From Caldifarciminota bacterium (lineage in GTDB: Bacteria; WOR-3; Hydrothermia; WGAB01): a DNA stretch of 12,716 nt. Location of the stretch: assembly GCA_015489295.1 (NCBI GenBank), contig WGAB01000368.1:1-12716 (forward strand), in the 5' to 3' direction. The translations under genes were made by a program, and so were the position numbers. This document shows positions 6,896-12,716 of the stretch, one piece after another. The notes under the pieces were generated by a model that did no database searches, had not been told where the DNA came from, and worked only from the letters and a program-made list of their open reading frames with translations. Numbering within the stretch: the stretch's first letter is position 1; every line of letters starts with the position of its first letter.

Positions 6896-7957
6896 TCAGC
6901 AGATCCGGGGCAGCTGTTCGCCCGAAAGCATGTCCACCACGCGCCGGCCCCCGATGACGGTGTGCAGGACCACAAGGCCGGGGTGCTCCTGGGTGACCCG
7001 GCCGATGTCGCGGGCCTCCCGGCCGAGGGGATGCTGGCGGAGGGCTTCCAGCGCCCGATCGGCTTGATCTTCGGCCACGAAGATCAGCACCTTGCCCTCG
7101 TTGGCAACGTACAGGGGGTCCAGGCCCAGGAGTTCGGCGGCCCCCTCCACCTCCGGAGAAATCGGCAGTTCCGATTCCCACAGGTCCATGCCCAGGCCCG
7201 CCTGTTCGGCCAGTTCGTTGAGGGCGGAAGCCACGCCGCCCCGGGTGGGGTCGCGCATGGCGTGGGGCACGATGCCCGCTTCGTAGAGGTGTTGGATCAG
7301 GGGCCACAGAGGGGCGGTGTCGCTCCTGAGGTCCATCTCCGGAAACAGGTTCTGCCGGGCTGCCAGGATGGCAAGGCCGTGCTGGCCGATGGGGCCGTTC
7401 ACCAGGATGTGGTCGCCGGGCCGGATCCGATGGGGCCCCAGGTCGCGGCCTTCAGGCACCAGGCCGATGCCGGCGGTGTTGATGAACACGCCGTCGCCCT
7501 TGCCCCGTTCGACCACCTTGGTATCGCCGGTGACCACCGGCACCCCCACTCGCGCGCCGGCCCGGCGAATGCTCTCCAGGATGCGGTGCAGGGAGGCCAG
7601 GGGAAACCCCTCTTCCAGGATCAGGGCCAGGGACAGGGCCCGGGGCTCGGCACCGGCCACCGTGAGGTCGTTGATGGTGCCGTACACGGCCAGTTCGCCG
7701 ATGTCTCCGCCCGGGAAGAACAGGGGGGTGACCGTGTAGGAATCCGTGGTAAAGGCGAGTCGCAGTCCCTCCAGGTCGAGGATGGCGCTATCGCCCAGCT
7801 GTCGGAGCACGGGGTTTTCCAGGCAGGGCAGGATCCATTGCTCCAAAAGTTGCCGGCTCAGGCGGCCGCCACCGCCGTGGGCCAGCACCACTTCGGTATA
7901 GTCCGATTTGGGCAGCGGGCAGCCGAGGCCCTCAGGTTCCCTTTGCCAATCGGCCAT
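6896..7957 (-). CDS. hypE: hydrogenase maturation protein HypE
   Basis: 353 aa. HypE receives a carbamoyl group from HypF on its C-terminal Cys and dehydrates it with ATP to a thiocyanate, the source of the CN ligands of the [NiFe]-hydrogenase iron. The protein ends exactly in the required PRIC (C353). Other marks of this PurM-like family: LAHGGGGRL near the start, [65 protein letters not shown] and [11 protein letters not shown] place the start at the ATG at 7957, which overlaps the hypD end by 26 nt; an in-frame GTG at 7981 would add 8 residues and neither has a convincing SD, so the exact start is open. Last gene of hypC-hypD-hypE; its end converges with the Nudix gene. Confidence 0.96.
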   Translation of the reverse strand: MADWQREPEGLGCPLPKSDYTEVVLAHGGGGRLSRQLLEQWILPCLENPVLRQLGDSAILDLEGLRLAFTTDSYTVTPLFFPGGDIGELAVYGTINDLTVAGAEPRALSLALILEEGFPLASLHRILESIRRAGARVGVPVVTGDTKVVERGKGDGVFINTAGIGLVPEGRDLGPHRIRPGDHILVNGPIGQHGLAILAARQNLFPEMDLRSDTAPLWPLIQHLYEAGIVPHAMRDPTRGGVASALNELAEQAGLGMDLWESELPISPEVEGAAELLGLDPLYVANEGKVLIFVAEDQADRALEALRQHPLGREARDIGRVTQEHPGLVVLHTVIGGRRVVDMLSGEQLPRIC

Positions 7958-9035
7958 AGCGATAGTATGCGGCACAGGCACCCTCGGAGGAGACCATCGG
8001 GGCGCCCAGGGGATTCTGGGGTGTGCATTCTCGGCCGAAGGCCGGGCAATCGGTGGGCTTTTTGATGCCCCGCAGGATCTGGCCGGCGATGCACAGGGGC
8101 GATTCCTGGGGCCGGAGATCGGCCAGAAGATCGCGGAACACCCATCGGGCGTCGCGGTGGCGGAACTCGGGCCGCAGGCACAGCCCGGACCGGGGGATCA
8201 GGCCCATGCCGCGCCACTTCATGTCGCAGATTTCAAACACCTGGAGCATGTGGCGGCGGGCGATGGGATTGCCCTCCGGCCGAACCGAGCGCTTGTAGGC
8301 GTTCCACACGCCGTACTCGCCGGCCTCCAGGTGCCGAACCAGCTCCAGCAGGCCCACCAAGAGGTCCACGGGCTCGAACCCGGTGACCACAATGGGCACC
8401 CGGTAGGTTTCGGCAATGGGCTCGTACTCCCGGTATCCCATGACGGTGGTCACGTGGCCGGGGGCCAGGAACCCCTGCACCTGAACCTCGGGATCCTGCA
8501 GCAGGGCCTCGAGGGCCGGAGGCACGCGCACCTGGGACACCAGGAAGTAGAGATTGGGAACCTCCAGGCGTTCGGCCTGGAGTACGGCGGCGGCGTTGGC
8601 CGGCGCCGTGGTTTCAAAGCCGATGGCCAGGAACACCACCTGCTTGTCCGGGTTTTCCCGGGCCACCTTCAGGGCTTCCAGGGGTGAGTACACCATCCGC
8701 ACGTCGCCGCCCCGGGCCTTCACCGTTAACAGATCGTCGTGGGTTCCGGGTACCCGGAGCATATCGCCGTAGGACAGCAGGATCACCTCCGGCTGCTCGG
8801 CCAGGGCCACCGCCTGGTCCACGATTTCCACCGGGGTCACGCACACCGGGCAGCCGGGGCCATGCACCAGGGTGAGGGTCTCGGGCAGGAGATCGGGGAT
8901 CCCGTAGCGAAGGAAGTTGTGGGTTTGGCTGCCGCAGACCTCCATGACGGTCCAGGGCCGGGTAACGGTCCTGTGGATTTCGGCCAGCAGGGTCCGGGCT
9001 CGCTGGGGATCGCGGAACTCGTCCAGGTATTTCAT
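7932..9035 (-). CDS. hypD: hydrogenase maturation protein HypD
   Basis: 367 aa. HypD carries a [4Fe-4S] cluster and, with HypC, forms the scaffold on which the Fe(CN)2CO unit is built, using cyanide from HypE. Conserved motifs are all present: [16 protein letters not shown] (C34), [13 protein letters not shown] (C62, C65), [32 protein letters not shown] and the C-terminal cluster-binding region [21 protein letters not shown] followed by EGACAAYY. The ATG at 9035 overlaps the hypC stop as ATGA, indicating coupled translation; a GAGGAGG lies about 16 nt upstream inside hypC. The last 26 nt overlap hypE. HypA, HypB, HypF and the hydrogenase subunits are not in the window. Confidence 0.97.
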   Translation of the reverse strand: MKYLDEFRDPQRARTLLAEIHRTVTRPWTVMEVCGSQTHNFLRYGIPDLLPETLTLVHGPGCPVCVTPVEIVDQAVALAEQPEVILLSYGDMLRVPGTHDDLLTVKARGGDVRMVYSPLEALKVARENPDKQVVFLAIGFETTAPANAAAVLQAERLEVPNLYFLVSQVRVPPALEALLQDPEVQVQGFLAPGHVTTVMGYREYEPIAETYRVPIVVTGFEPVDLLVGLLELVRHLEAGEYGVWNAYKRSVRPEGNPIARRHMLQVFEICDMKWRGMGLIPRSGLCLRPEFRHRDARWVFRDLLADLRPQESPLCIAGQILRGIKKPTDCPAFGRECTPQNPLGAPMVSSEGACAAYYRYGRLAKGT

Positions 9036-9274
9036 GATTCCGCGGAGCCGGCCTCCTCGATTTCGCGGAGCAGGCTCAGGAGCTCCTGGGCCTCCTGGGT
9101 ATCGAGGACCTGCAGGGCAAAGCCCACGTGCACGATCACGTAGTCGCCTGGCTGGGCTTCGGGGGTAAAGGCCAGGGACACCTCCCGGGTGACGCCGCCG
9201 AAGCGCACCCGGGCCATCTTGAGGCCGTCCCTTTCGTAAACCTCCACGATCTCACCGGGAATCCCCAAACACAT
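9032..9274 (-). CDS. hypC: hydrogenase maturation chaperone HypC
   Basis: 80 aa. HypC/HybG family chaperone that shuttles the Fe(CN)2CO unit between HypD and the hydrogenase large subunit. It starts MCLGIPGEI, with the essential Cys as residue 2 after Met; this fixes the ATG at 9274 although the frame is open further upstream. The small beta-barrel core follows ([32 protein letters not shown]) and the C-terminal helix is [20 protein letters not shown] sits only 2 nt before the ATG, too close for normal use, while a -10 box ends 9 nt before the ATG, so the transcript may be leaderless. First gene of hypC-hypD-hypE, divergent from ispH with 88 bp between start codons. Confidence 0.96.
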   Translation of the reverse strand: MCLGIPGEIVEVYERDGLKMARVRFGGVTREVSLAFTPEAQPGDYVIVHVGFALQVLDTQEAQELLSLLREIEEAGSAES

Positions 9275-9283
9275 GGCCTCCAG

Positions 9284-9313
9284 ATTATGCAGCATGGGTT
9301 TCGTTGACCCCAA
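9284..9313 (-). promoter_or_regulatory. putative hypC promoter
   Basis: On the minus strand CATAAT (9289-9284) is a -10 candidate; 18 bp upstream is TTGGGG (9313-9308), matching only the first three bases of the -35 consensus. Predicted start near 9277, about 3 nt before the hypC ATG. The weak -35 lies inside the TTGACC/GGTCAA dyad, so an activator or repressor bound there would act directly on this promoter. Confidence 0.4.
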
Positions 9314-9320
9314 AGGTCAA
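9304..9320. promoter_or_regulatory. candidate operator dyad between hypC and ispH
   Basis: Perfect inverted repeat TTGACC-CCAAA-GGTCAA, 6-bp arms with a 5-nt centre. It overlaps the presumed hypC -35 and ends 4 bp before the ispH -35. Size and symmetry suit a dimeric helix-turn-helix regulator. The outer TTGAC/GTCAA recall FNR/CRP-family half-sites, but total length and spacing differ from TTGAT-N4-ATCAA, so I do not assign a family. Confidence 0.5.
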
Positions 9321-9324
9321 GAAT

Positions 9325-9353
9325 TTGCACCCCGGGGCAACACCCCGTATAAC
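9325..9353 (+). promoter_or_regulatory. putative ispH promoter
   Basis: TTGCAC (9325-9330), 17-bp spacer, TATAAC (9348-9353). Predicted start near 9360, about 3 nt before the ispH ATG at 9363. No SD is present in front of ispH, which agrees with a leaderless transcript. Confidence 0.55.
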
Positions 9354-9362
9354 TGCACCACC

Positions 9363-10346
9363 ATGCCGAGGTTCAAGGTTTACCTGGTGCGGCCCCGCGG
9401 TTTCTGCGCCGGGGTGGACCGCGCCATCGACATCGTCAAGATCGCCCTGGAACTCTACGGGCCGCCGGTGTACGTGCGCCACGCCATCGTCCATAACCGC
9501 CGGGTGGTGGAGCGGCTCCGGGAGCAGGGGGCCGTGTTCGTCGAAGAGATTTCGGAGATTCCACCGGGCTCGGTGGTGGTCTTCTCGGCCCACGGGGTGT
9601 CGCCCAGGGTGTGGGAGGAAGCCCGGGCCCGCGGCCTGCGGGTGCTGGACGCCACCTGCCCGCTGGTCATGAAGGTGCACCACGAGGCCCGGCGCTACGC
9701 CCGCGAAGGCTACACCATCTTCCTGATCGGCCACCGGGGCCACGTGGAGGTAGAGGGCACGCTGGGCGAGGCCCCGGACCATATTGTGCTGATCGAAACC
9801 GCCGAGGACGCCCGACGGGTGCAGGTGCCGAACCCCGACAAGGTGGCGGTGATCACCCAAACCACCCTTTCCCTGGACGATACCCGGGAGATCATTGAAA
9901 TCCTGCGGCAACGGTTTCCAGCCCTGCGGATGCCCTCGGCCGCCGACATCTGCTACGCCACCCAGAACCGGCAGGACGCCGTAAAGGTGCTGGCCCGGAA
10001 GGCCGAGGTGGTACTGGTCATTGGGTCTTTTCAGAGTTCCAATTCCAACCGGCTCCGCGAGGTGGCCGAAAAGGCCGGAGCCCGGGGGTACCTCGTGCCC
10101 GATGCCTCGTATCTGCAACCGGAATGGTTCCGGGATGTGCGCGCCGTGGGGGTGACCTCCGGGGCCTCCACCCCAGAGGACCTGGTGCACGAGGTGCTGG
10201 AAACGCTGCAGGAACTCGGGGGCTCGCCTCCCGAAGAGCTGGTGGTCAAAGAGGAGCACGTGACCTTTACTCTGCCCCAGGATCTCGTGAAACAGGCCCG
10301 GGAGAGGGGTTTGGACCTGGAACGCCTGGTCCGGAGCAGCCTGTAG
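9363..10346 (+). CDS. ispH: 4-hydroxy-3-methylbut-2-enyl diphosphate reductase
   Basis: 327 aa. IspH is the last enzyme of the MEP isoprenoid pathway; it reduces HMBPP to IPP and DMAPP with a [4Fe-4S] cluster. The three cluster cysteines are C15 (RPRGFCAGV), C99 (DATCPLV) and C197 (ICYATQNRQ), in the same contexts and nearly the same positions as C12, C96 and C197 of E. coli IspH. Substrate-binding motifs are present: HAIVHN, SAHGVSP, GHRGHVEVEGTLGE (with the catalytic Glu), QTTLS, VIGSFQSSNSNRL and TSGASTPE. The ATG at 9363 is chosen because MPRFKVYLVRPRGFC is the usual opening; the frame is open 90 nt further upstream across the promoter, which is not coding. Cytoplasmic. It is divergent from hypC and convergent with the large secreted hydrolase, 48 bp from that stop. 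Confidence 0.97.
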   Translation: MPRFKVYLVRPRGFCAGVDRAIDIVKIALELYGPPVYVRHAIVHNRRVVERLREQGAVFVEEISEIPPGSVVVFSAHGVSPRVWEEARARGLRVLDATCPLVMKVHHEARRYAREGYTIFLIGHRGHVEVEGTLGEAPDHIVLIETAEDARRVQVPNPDKVAVITQTTLSLDDTREIIEILRQRFPALRMPSAADICYATQNRQDAVKVLARKAEVVLVIGSFQSSNSNRLREVAEKAGARGYLVPDASYLQPEWFRDVRAVGVTSGASTPEDLVHEVLETLQELGGSPPEELVVKEEHVTFTLPQDLVKQARERGLDLERLVRSSL

Positions 10347-10394
10347 GCTTTCCGGGGACAGGAGTCACGCAAAACGCCCAATTGGCCTGTGCTC

Positions 10395-12716
10395 CTACGG
10401 CCCTCCCACCACCACAATCTTCTGCCCTTTTCGGTTTCCCGGGAGATTCAGGAGGTACACGCCCGAAGGCAGCCGGGGCAACGGAAGCAGGGCTGCGCCT
10501 GGTTGGGCGGCGGGCTGCAGGGGAAGGCGGTACAGGCGCCGGCCTGCAGGGCCATAAAGTTCCACAAAGGAGGGCAACGGATGCGCCGCCGTGAGGAACA
10601 CCCACCCCCGCGCCGGCACCGGCCATACCCGGAGTTCCGTACGGATCGGGGTTTCTCCAACCCCATAGGGCTGCAACAGGGGCAAACGCAACACGGCCGG
10701 ATGCGCGGGGTCCAGTGCCAGGGTGTGGCGGCCGTCGGCCCAGTAGGGAATGGACCACAGGAAGGTGTCGGCGGGGACCAGGTTGACGGTGACCCAGCGG
10801 AGCTGGAGCCGGTGCCCGGGCGGCACCACCCAGCCCACCAGGTTCATGGCCCCTTCCAGGTTGTGCCACTGGGTGGTGTCTGGATTGTTGCGGATCCCCA
10901 CGCTCACCTGGGTGAGGAGGACCGGCGTACCCGCCAGCGGCAGGTCGTACAGCTCGAAATTGATCTGGAACCGGGGCGCGGAACTCCGGGCGAACACCTG
11001 AACCCGCGGAGCACCCAGGAGGATCAGGGTGTCGATCAGGGGCTCCGTGGTCCACACCCGTTCGTTCAGGAGGAAGGCCTGGGGAACGTGGCGGAAGTAG
11101 TCCTGGACCGCCACCTCCCAGGTGTATTCGGGCATCAGCCGGGCATGAACGAGGGTGACCGGTGTGTCGGCGGCGGTGGGAGGCGATTCCGTTAGAGAGC
11201 CGTCGCCGTGCAGGTAGAGGGAAAGCCAGGTGGGCTCGGGCCAGGCGTCAAAGGTGCGATGTTGCCAGTCGGGGCCCAGGGCTACGGTGATGGCGGGCAG
11301 GGTATCCAGGGCCTCGGTACGGCCCAGAAGCCACGCGTCAAAGAAGGCTTGGCCCAGCAGGTTCCGGAAGGCGATTTCCCCGGGGGCGGTTTCCGATCCG
11401 TGGCCTCCGGTGCCCAGGTAGAGGAGGGGCTGGCGGGGCGCCACGGCGTGGGCCCCGGGCAGGTGGTTGGTCCAGAACACATGGTCGTGCCAGGCACCGG
11501 CGATAAGGAACCGGCTTTCCGAGCGAGCCACCCAGGTGGAATCAAAGTCCCGGCCCCGGGCCGCCACGGCCCGTACGGAGTCGTACTCGTCGGCCAGGAG
11601 CCAGCGATACACCGGGTACGCATGGGTGTCGACCCGCACCGCGGCCGTGGGCAGCATGCCCGCGGTGACCGGCATCAGGTAACAGCCGTCGCGGGCCAGG
11701 CACTCTGATACCAGCGGGGTGCTGTTGGCGGGTGCCACCGCCCGCACGCCGAGGGAATCCAGCCCGGCGAACCAGGCGTGGAAGCCGCCCTGGGAGGCAC
11801 CGGACACCCCGATCAGCGTGTCGTTGACCTCGGGGCGGGCCTTGAGCCACTGGACGATCTGGCCGAGATCCTGCCGCTCCCGGTACGAGAAAAGGGTTGA
11901 CAGGCCCTCGGAAAAGCCCTGTCCCCGAACGGAATAGGCCAGGGTCACGTATCCCCGGCGGGCATAGGACTCGGCCACGGGTTCCATCTGGCGTTTGGAG
12001 CCGCCCAGGCCGTGGACGAAGATGAGGCCCGGGAAACCTCCCGGCGGCACCGGGTCCACGGGCCGGAACAGGGTGGCCTCCAGCCGTACGCCGTCGTCCA
12101 TCTGGAGCCACAGGGAGTCGCGGAAGGGCGGGGTGATGTCACCGTACAGGTAGGAGTACAGGTTGGGCCGCTCGTCGTACTCGGTTTGCCAGATCTGCAC
12201 GGCCTCGGCGATCCCCACCCAGCGGATGCGACCGGCAGCCGTAAGGGAATCCAGGCTTTGCAGCCGGTTCCGGAACTCGGCGATGAAGGCGGTGTCCAGC
12301 ATTTGGACCTGTTCCACGAACAGGGTGTGGGTGTAGATGCGGCCGGGGTGCAGTGCTCCGGAGGCCTGCTTCTGGAGGAGGTCCAGGAGGCCGTCCCACC
12401 GGCGGTTGTAGCCGCCCACCTCGGGAAGCGGCGCCTCGGGATCGTGCCCCAGGTAGTGGGCGTTATCGGGCGGCCGCCAGACGCCGGAGGTCAGCAGGGA
12501 GTCCTCGTCAATATGCCACCGAGTGGCTCCACCCCAGAGGATCTGGGCCTTCCAGGCATAGGGGTAGTGCCAGCCGTACAGCGTGTCCCGGAAGTACTCG
12601 ATCTGGGCCTCCTCCGGCGGCGCCGCGATGTAGCCGCCCACGGTGTGGGACGGATCGCCCCCCATCAACTGGGCCAGCAGATAGGCCACATCCGCGTAGT
12701 TGTACTGGGTTTCGTG
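10395..12716 (-). CDS. large secreted S15/CocE-type alpha/beta hydrolase with T9SS-like C-terminal sorting domain, 5' end outside window
   Basis: 773 residues are visible and the frame is open to the right edge, so the N-terminus and any signal peptide are missing; an internal GTG at 12689 is not a convincing start. Residues ~1-185 are not securely recognised; GRIYTHTLFVEQ and GRIRWVGIAEAVQIW weakly recall the end of polysaccharide-deacetylase-like domains. Residues ~200-460 form an alpha/beta hydrolase of the X-Pro dipeptidyl-peptidase/CocE type: FPGLIFVHGLGGSK, AYSVRGQGFSEG, nucleophile S308 in GVSGASQGG, probable Asp D411 (GAWHDHVF) and His H439 (LGTGGHGSE). Residues ~470-680 would be the beta-rich C-terminal domain of that family. 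The last ~80 residues (RVWPVPARGWVFL, FVELYGPAGRRLYRLPL, LPSGVYLLNLPG, KIVVVGGP) match the pattern of T9SS type A sorting domains, implying export and cleavage or surface attachment. The substrate could be a peptide or an ester; it cannot be decided. Confidence 0.82.
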   Translation of the reverse strand, partial: HETQYNYADVAYLLAQLMGGDPSHTVGGYIAAPPEEAQIEYFRDTLYGWHYPYAWKAQILWGGATRWHIDEDSLLTSGVWRPPDNAHYLGHDPEAPLPEVGGYNRRWDGLLDLLQKQASGALHPGRIYTHTLFVEQVQMLDTAFIAEFRNRLQSLDSLTAAGRIRWVGIAEAVQIWQTEYDERPNLYSYLYGDITPPFRDSLWLQMDDGVRLEATLFRPVDPVPPGGFPGLIFVHGLGGSKRQMEPVAESYARRGYVTLAYSVRGQGFSEGLSTLFSYRERQDLGQIVQWLKARPEVNDTLIGVSGASQGGFHAWFAGLDSLGVRAVAPANSTPLVSECLARDGCYLMPVTAGMLPTAAVRVDTHAYPVYRWLLADEYDSVRAVAARGRDFDSTWVARSESRFLIAGAWHDHVFWTNHLPGAHAVAPRQPLLYLGTGGHGSETAPGEIAFRNLLGQAFFDAWLLGRTEALDTLPAITVALGPDWQHRTFDAWPEPTWLSLYLHGDGSLTESPPTAADTPVTLVHARLMPEYTWEVAVQDYFRHVPQAFLLNERVWTTEPLIDTLILLGAPRVQVFARSSAPRFQINFELYDLPLAGTPVLLTQVSVGIRNNPDTTQWHNLEGAMNLVGWVVPPGHRLQLRWVTVNLVPADTFLWSIPYWADGRHTLALDPAHPAVLRLPLLQPYGVGETPIRTELRVWPVPARGWVFLTAAHPLPSFVELYGPAGRRLYRLPLQPAAQPGAALLPLPRLPSGVYLLNLPGNRKGQKIVVVGGP

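Noticed and set aside
6962..8065. 367-codon plus-strand frame opposite hypE and the end of hypD
   Set aside because: A shadow of unmistakable HypE/HypD coding sequence; no domain or ribosome binding site.
9284..9320. TTGACC (minus, 9320-9315) as the -35 for hypC
   Set aside because: It would be 25 bp from CATAAT, too far for a sigma-70 promoter; it fits better as one arm of the operator dyad.
9330..9346. CCCCGGGG and GGGG-CAACA-CCCC symmetry in the ispH promoter spacer
   Set aside because: Short, low-complexity G/C runs that are likely by chance in this base composition.
9285..10259. 324-codon minus-strand frame opposite ispH
   Set aside because: Antisense shadow of a fully conserved IspH; composition is typical of GC-rich shadow frames.
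10360..10396. Imperfect inverted repeat AGGAGtCAC / GTGCTCCT between ispH and the secreted hydrolase as a terminator
   Set aside because: The stem is short, has a bulge, the loop is 20 nt and no T-run follows on either strand.
1..12716. CRISPR arrays, tRNA or rRNA genes, insertion sequences, toxin-antitoxin pairs or phage genes
   Set aside because: No spaced direct repeats, clover-leaf sequences, transposase motifs or terminal repeats were seen; essentially all sequence is accounted for by the listed genes.

Overview
This window is a dense, GC-rich bacterial chromosomal segment. It holds eleven complete protein genes and two that run off the ends, with no intergenic gap over about 100 bp, no RNA gene and no visible mobile element. 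The content points to a diderm: an LptE-family outer-membrane lipoprotein, and a secreted hydrolase ending in what looks like a type IX secretion (T9SS) C-terminal sorting domain. [NiFe]-hydrogenase maturation genes (hypC, hypD, hypE), the oxygen-sensitive MEP-pathway enzyme IspH and a DUF5320-like small protein suit an anaerobic or microaerobic, perhaps thermophilic, member of the FCB assemblage or a related candidate phylum. The taxonomic placement is inference; nothing in the window fixes it.

Layout, left to right. (1) 2-844, plus: 3' part of a DEDDh (DnaQ-type) exonuclease fused to a C-terminal WYL-like domain. (2) 913-1161, plus: a small Gly/Arg-rich DUF5320-like protein with its own strong promoter and Shine-Dalgarno (SD) sequence. 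(3) 1254-2930, plus: urocanate hydratase (hutU), without other hut genes, behind a promoter whose -35 box sits in the loop of a 13-bp all-G/C inverted repeat. (4) 4366 down to 2979, minus: lepB (signal peptidase I), then a class I SAM methyltransferase. (5) 4394-6888, plus: lptE, murJ and a Nudix hydrolase in a tight operon divergent from lepB. (6) 9274 down to 6896, minus: hypC-hypD-hypE with overlapping junctions. (7) 9363-10346, plus: ispH, divergent from hypC. (8) 12716 down to 10395, minus: C-terminal 773 residues of a large secreted protein with an uncertain N-terminal region, an S15/CocE-type serine hydrolase and a T9SS-like tail.

Working together: region 4-5 is an envelope-biogenesis cluster (signal peptide cleavage, LPS export to the outer membrane, lipid II flipping) read from one shared promoter region. 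Region 6 makes the Fe(CN)2CO part of the [NiFe]-hydrogenase active site; the hydrogenase and hypA/B/F must lie elsewhere.

The most notable non-coding signals are at the two divergent intergenic regions. All four first genes (lepB, lptE, hypC, ispH) have a -10-like box ending 9-10 nt before the start codon and no properly spaced SD, which predicts leaderless mRNAs. The genes with SD sequences (DUF5320, hutU) have -10 boxes much farther upstream. At lepB/lptE the two -10 boxes overlap on opposite strands, forming a compact bidirectional promoter. Between hypC and ispH there is a perfect dyad, TTGACC-N5-GGTCAA, placed to act on both promoters. I found no convincing new multi-gene system; the best candidates for follow-up are the exonuclease-WYL fusion, these promoter architectures and the large secreted fusion protein.
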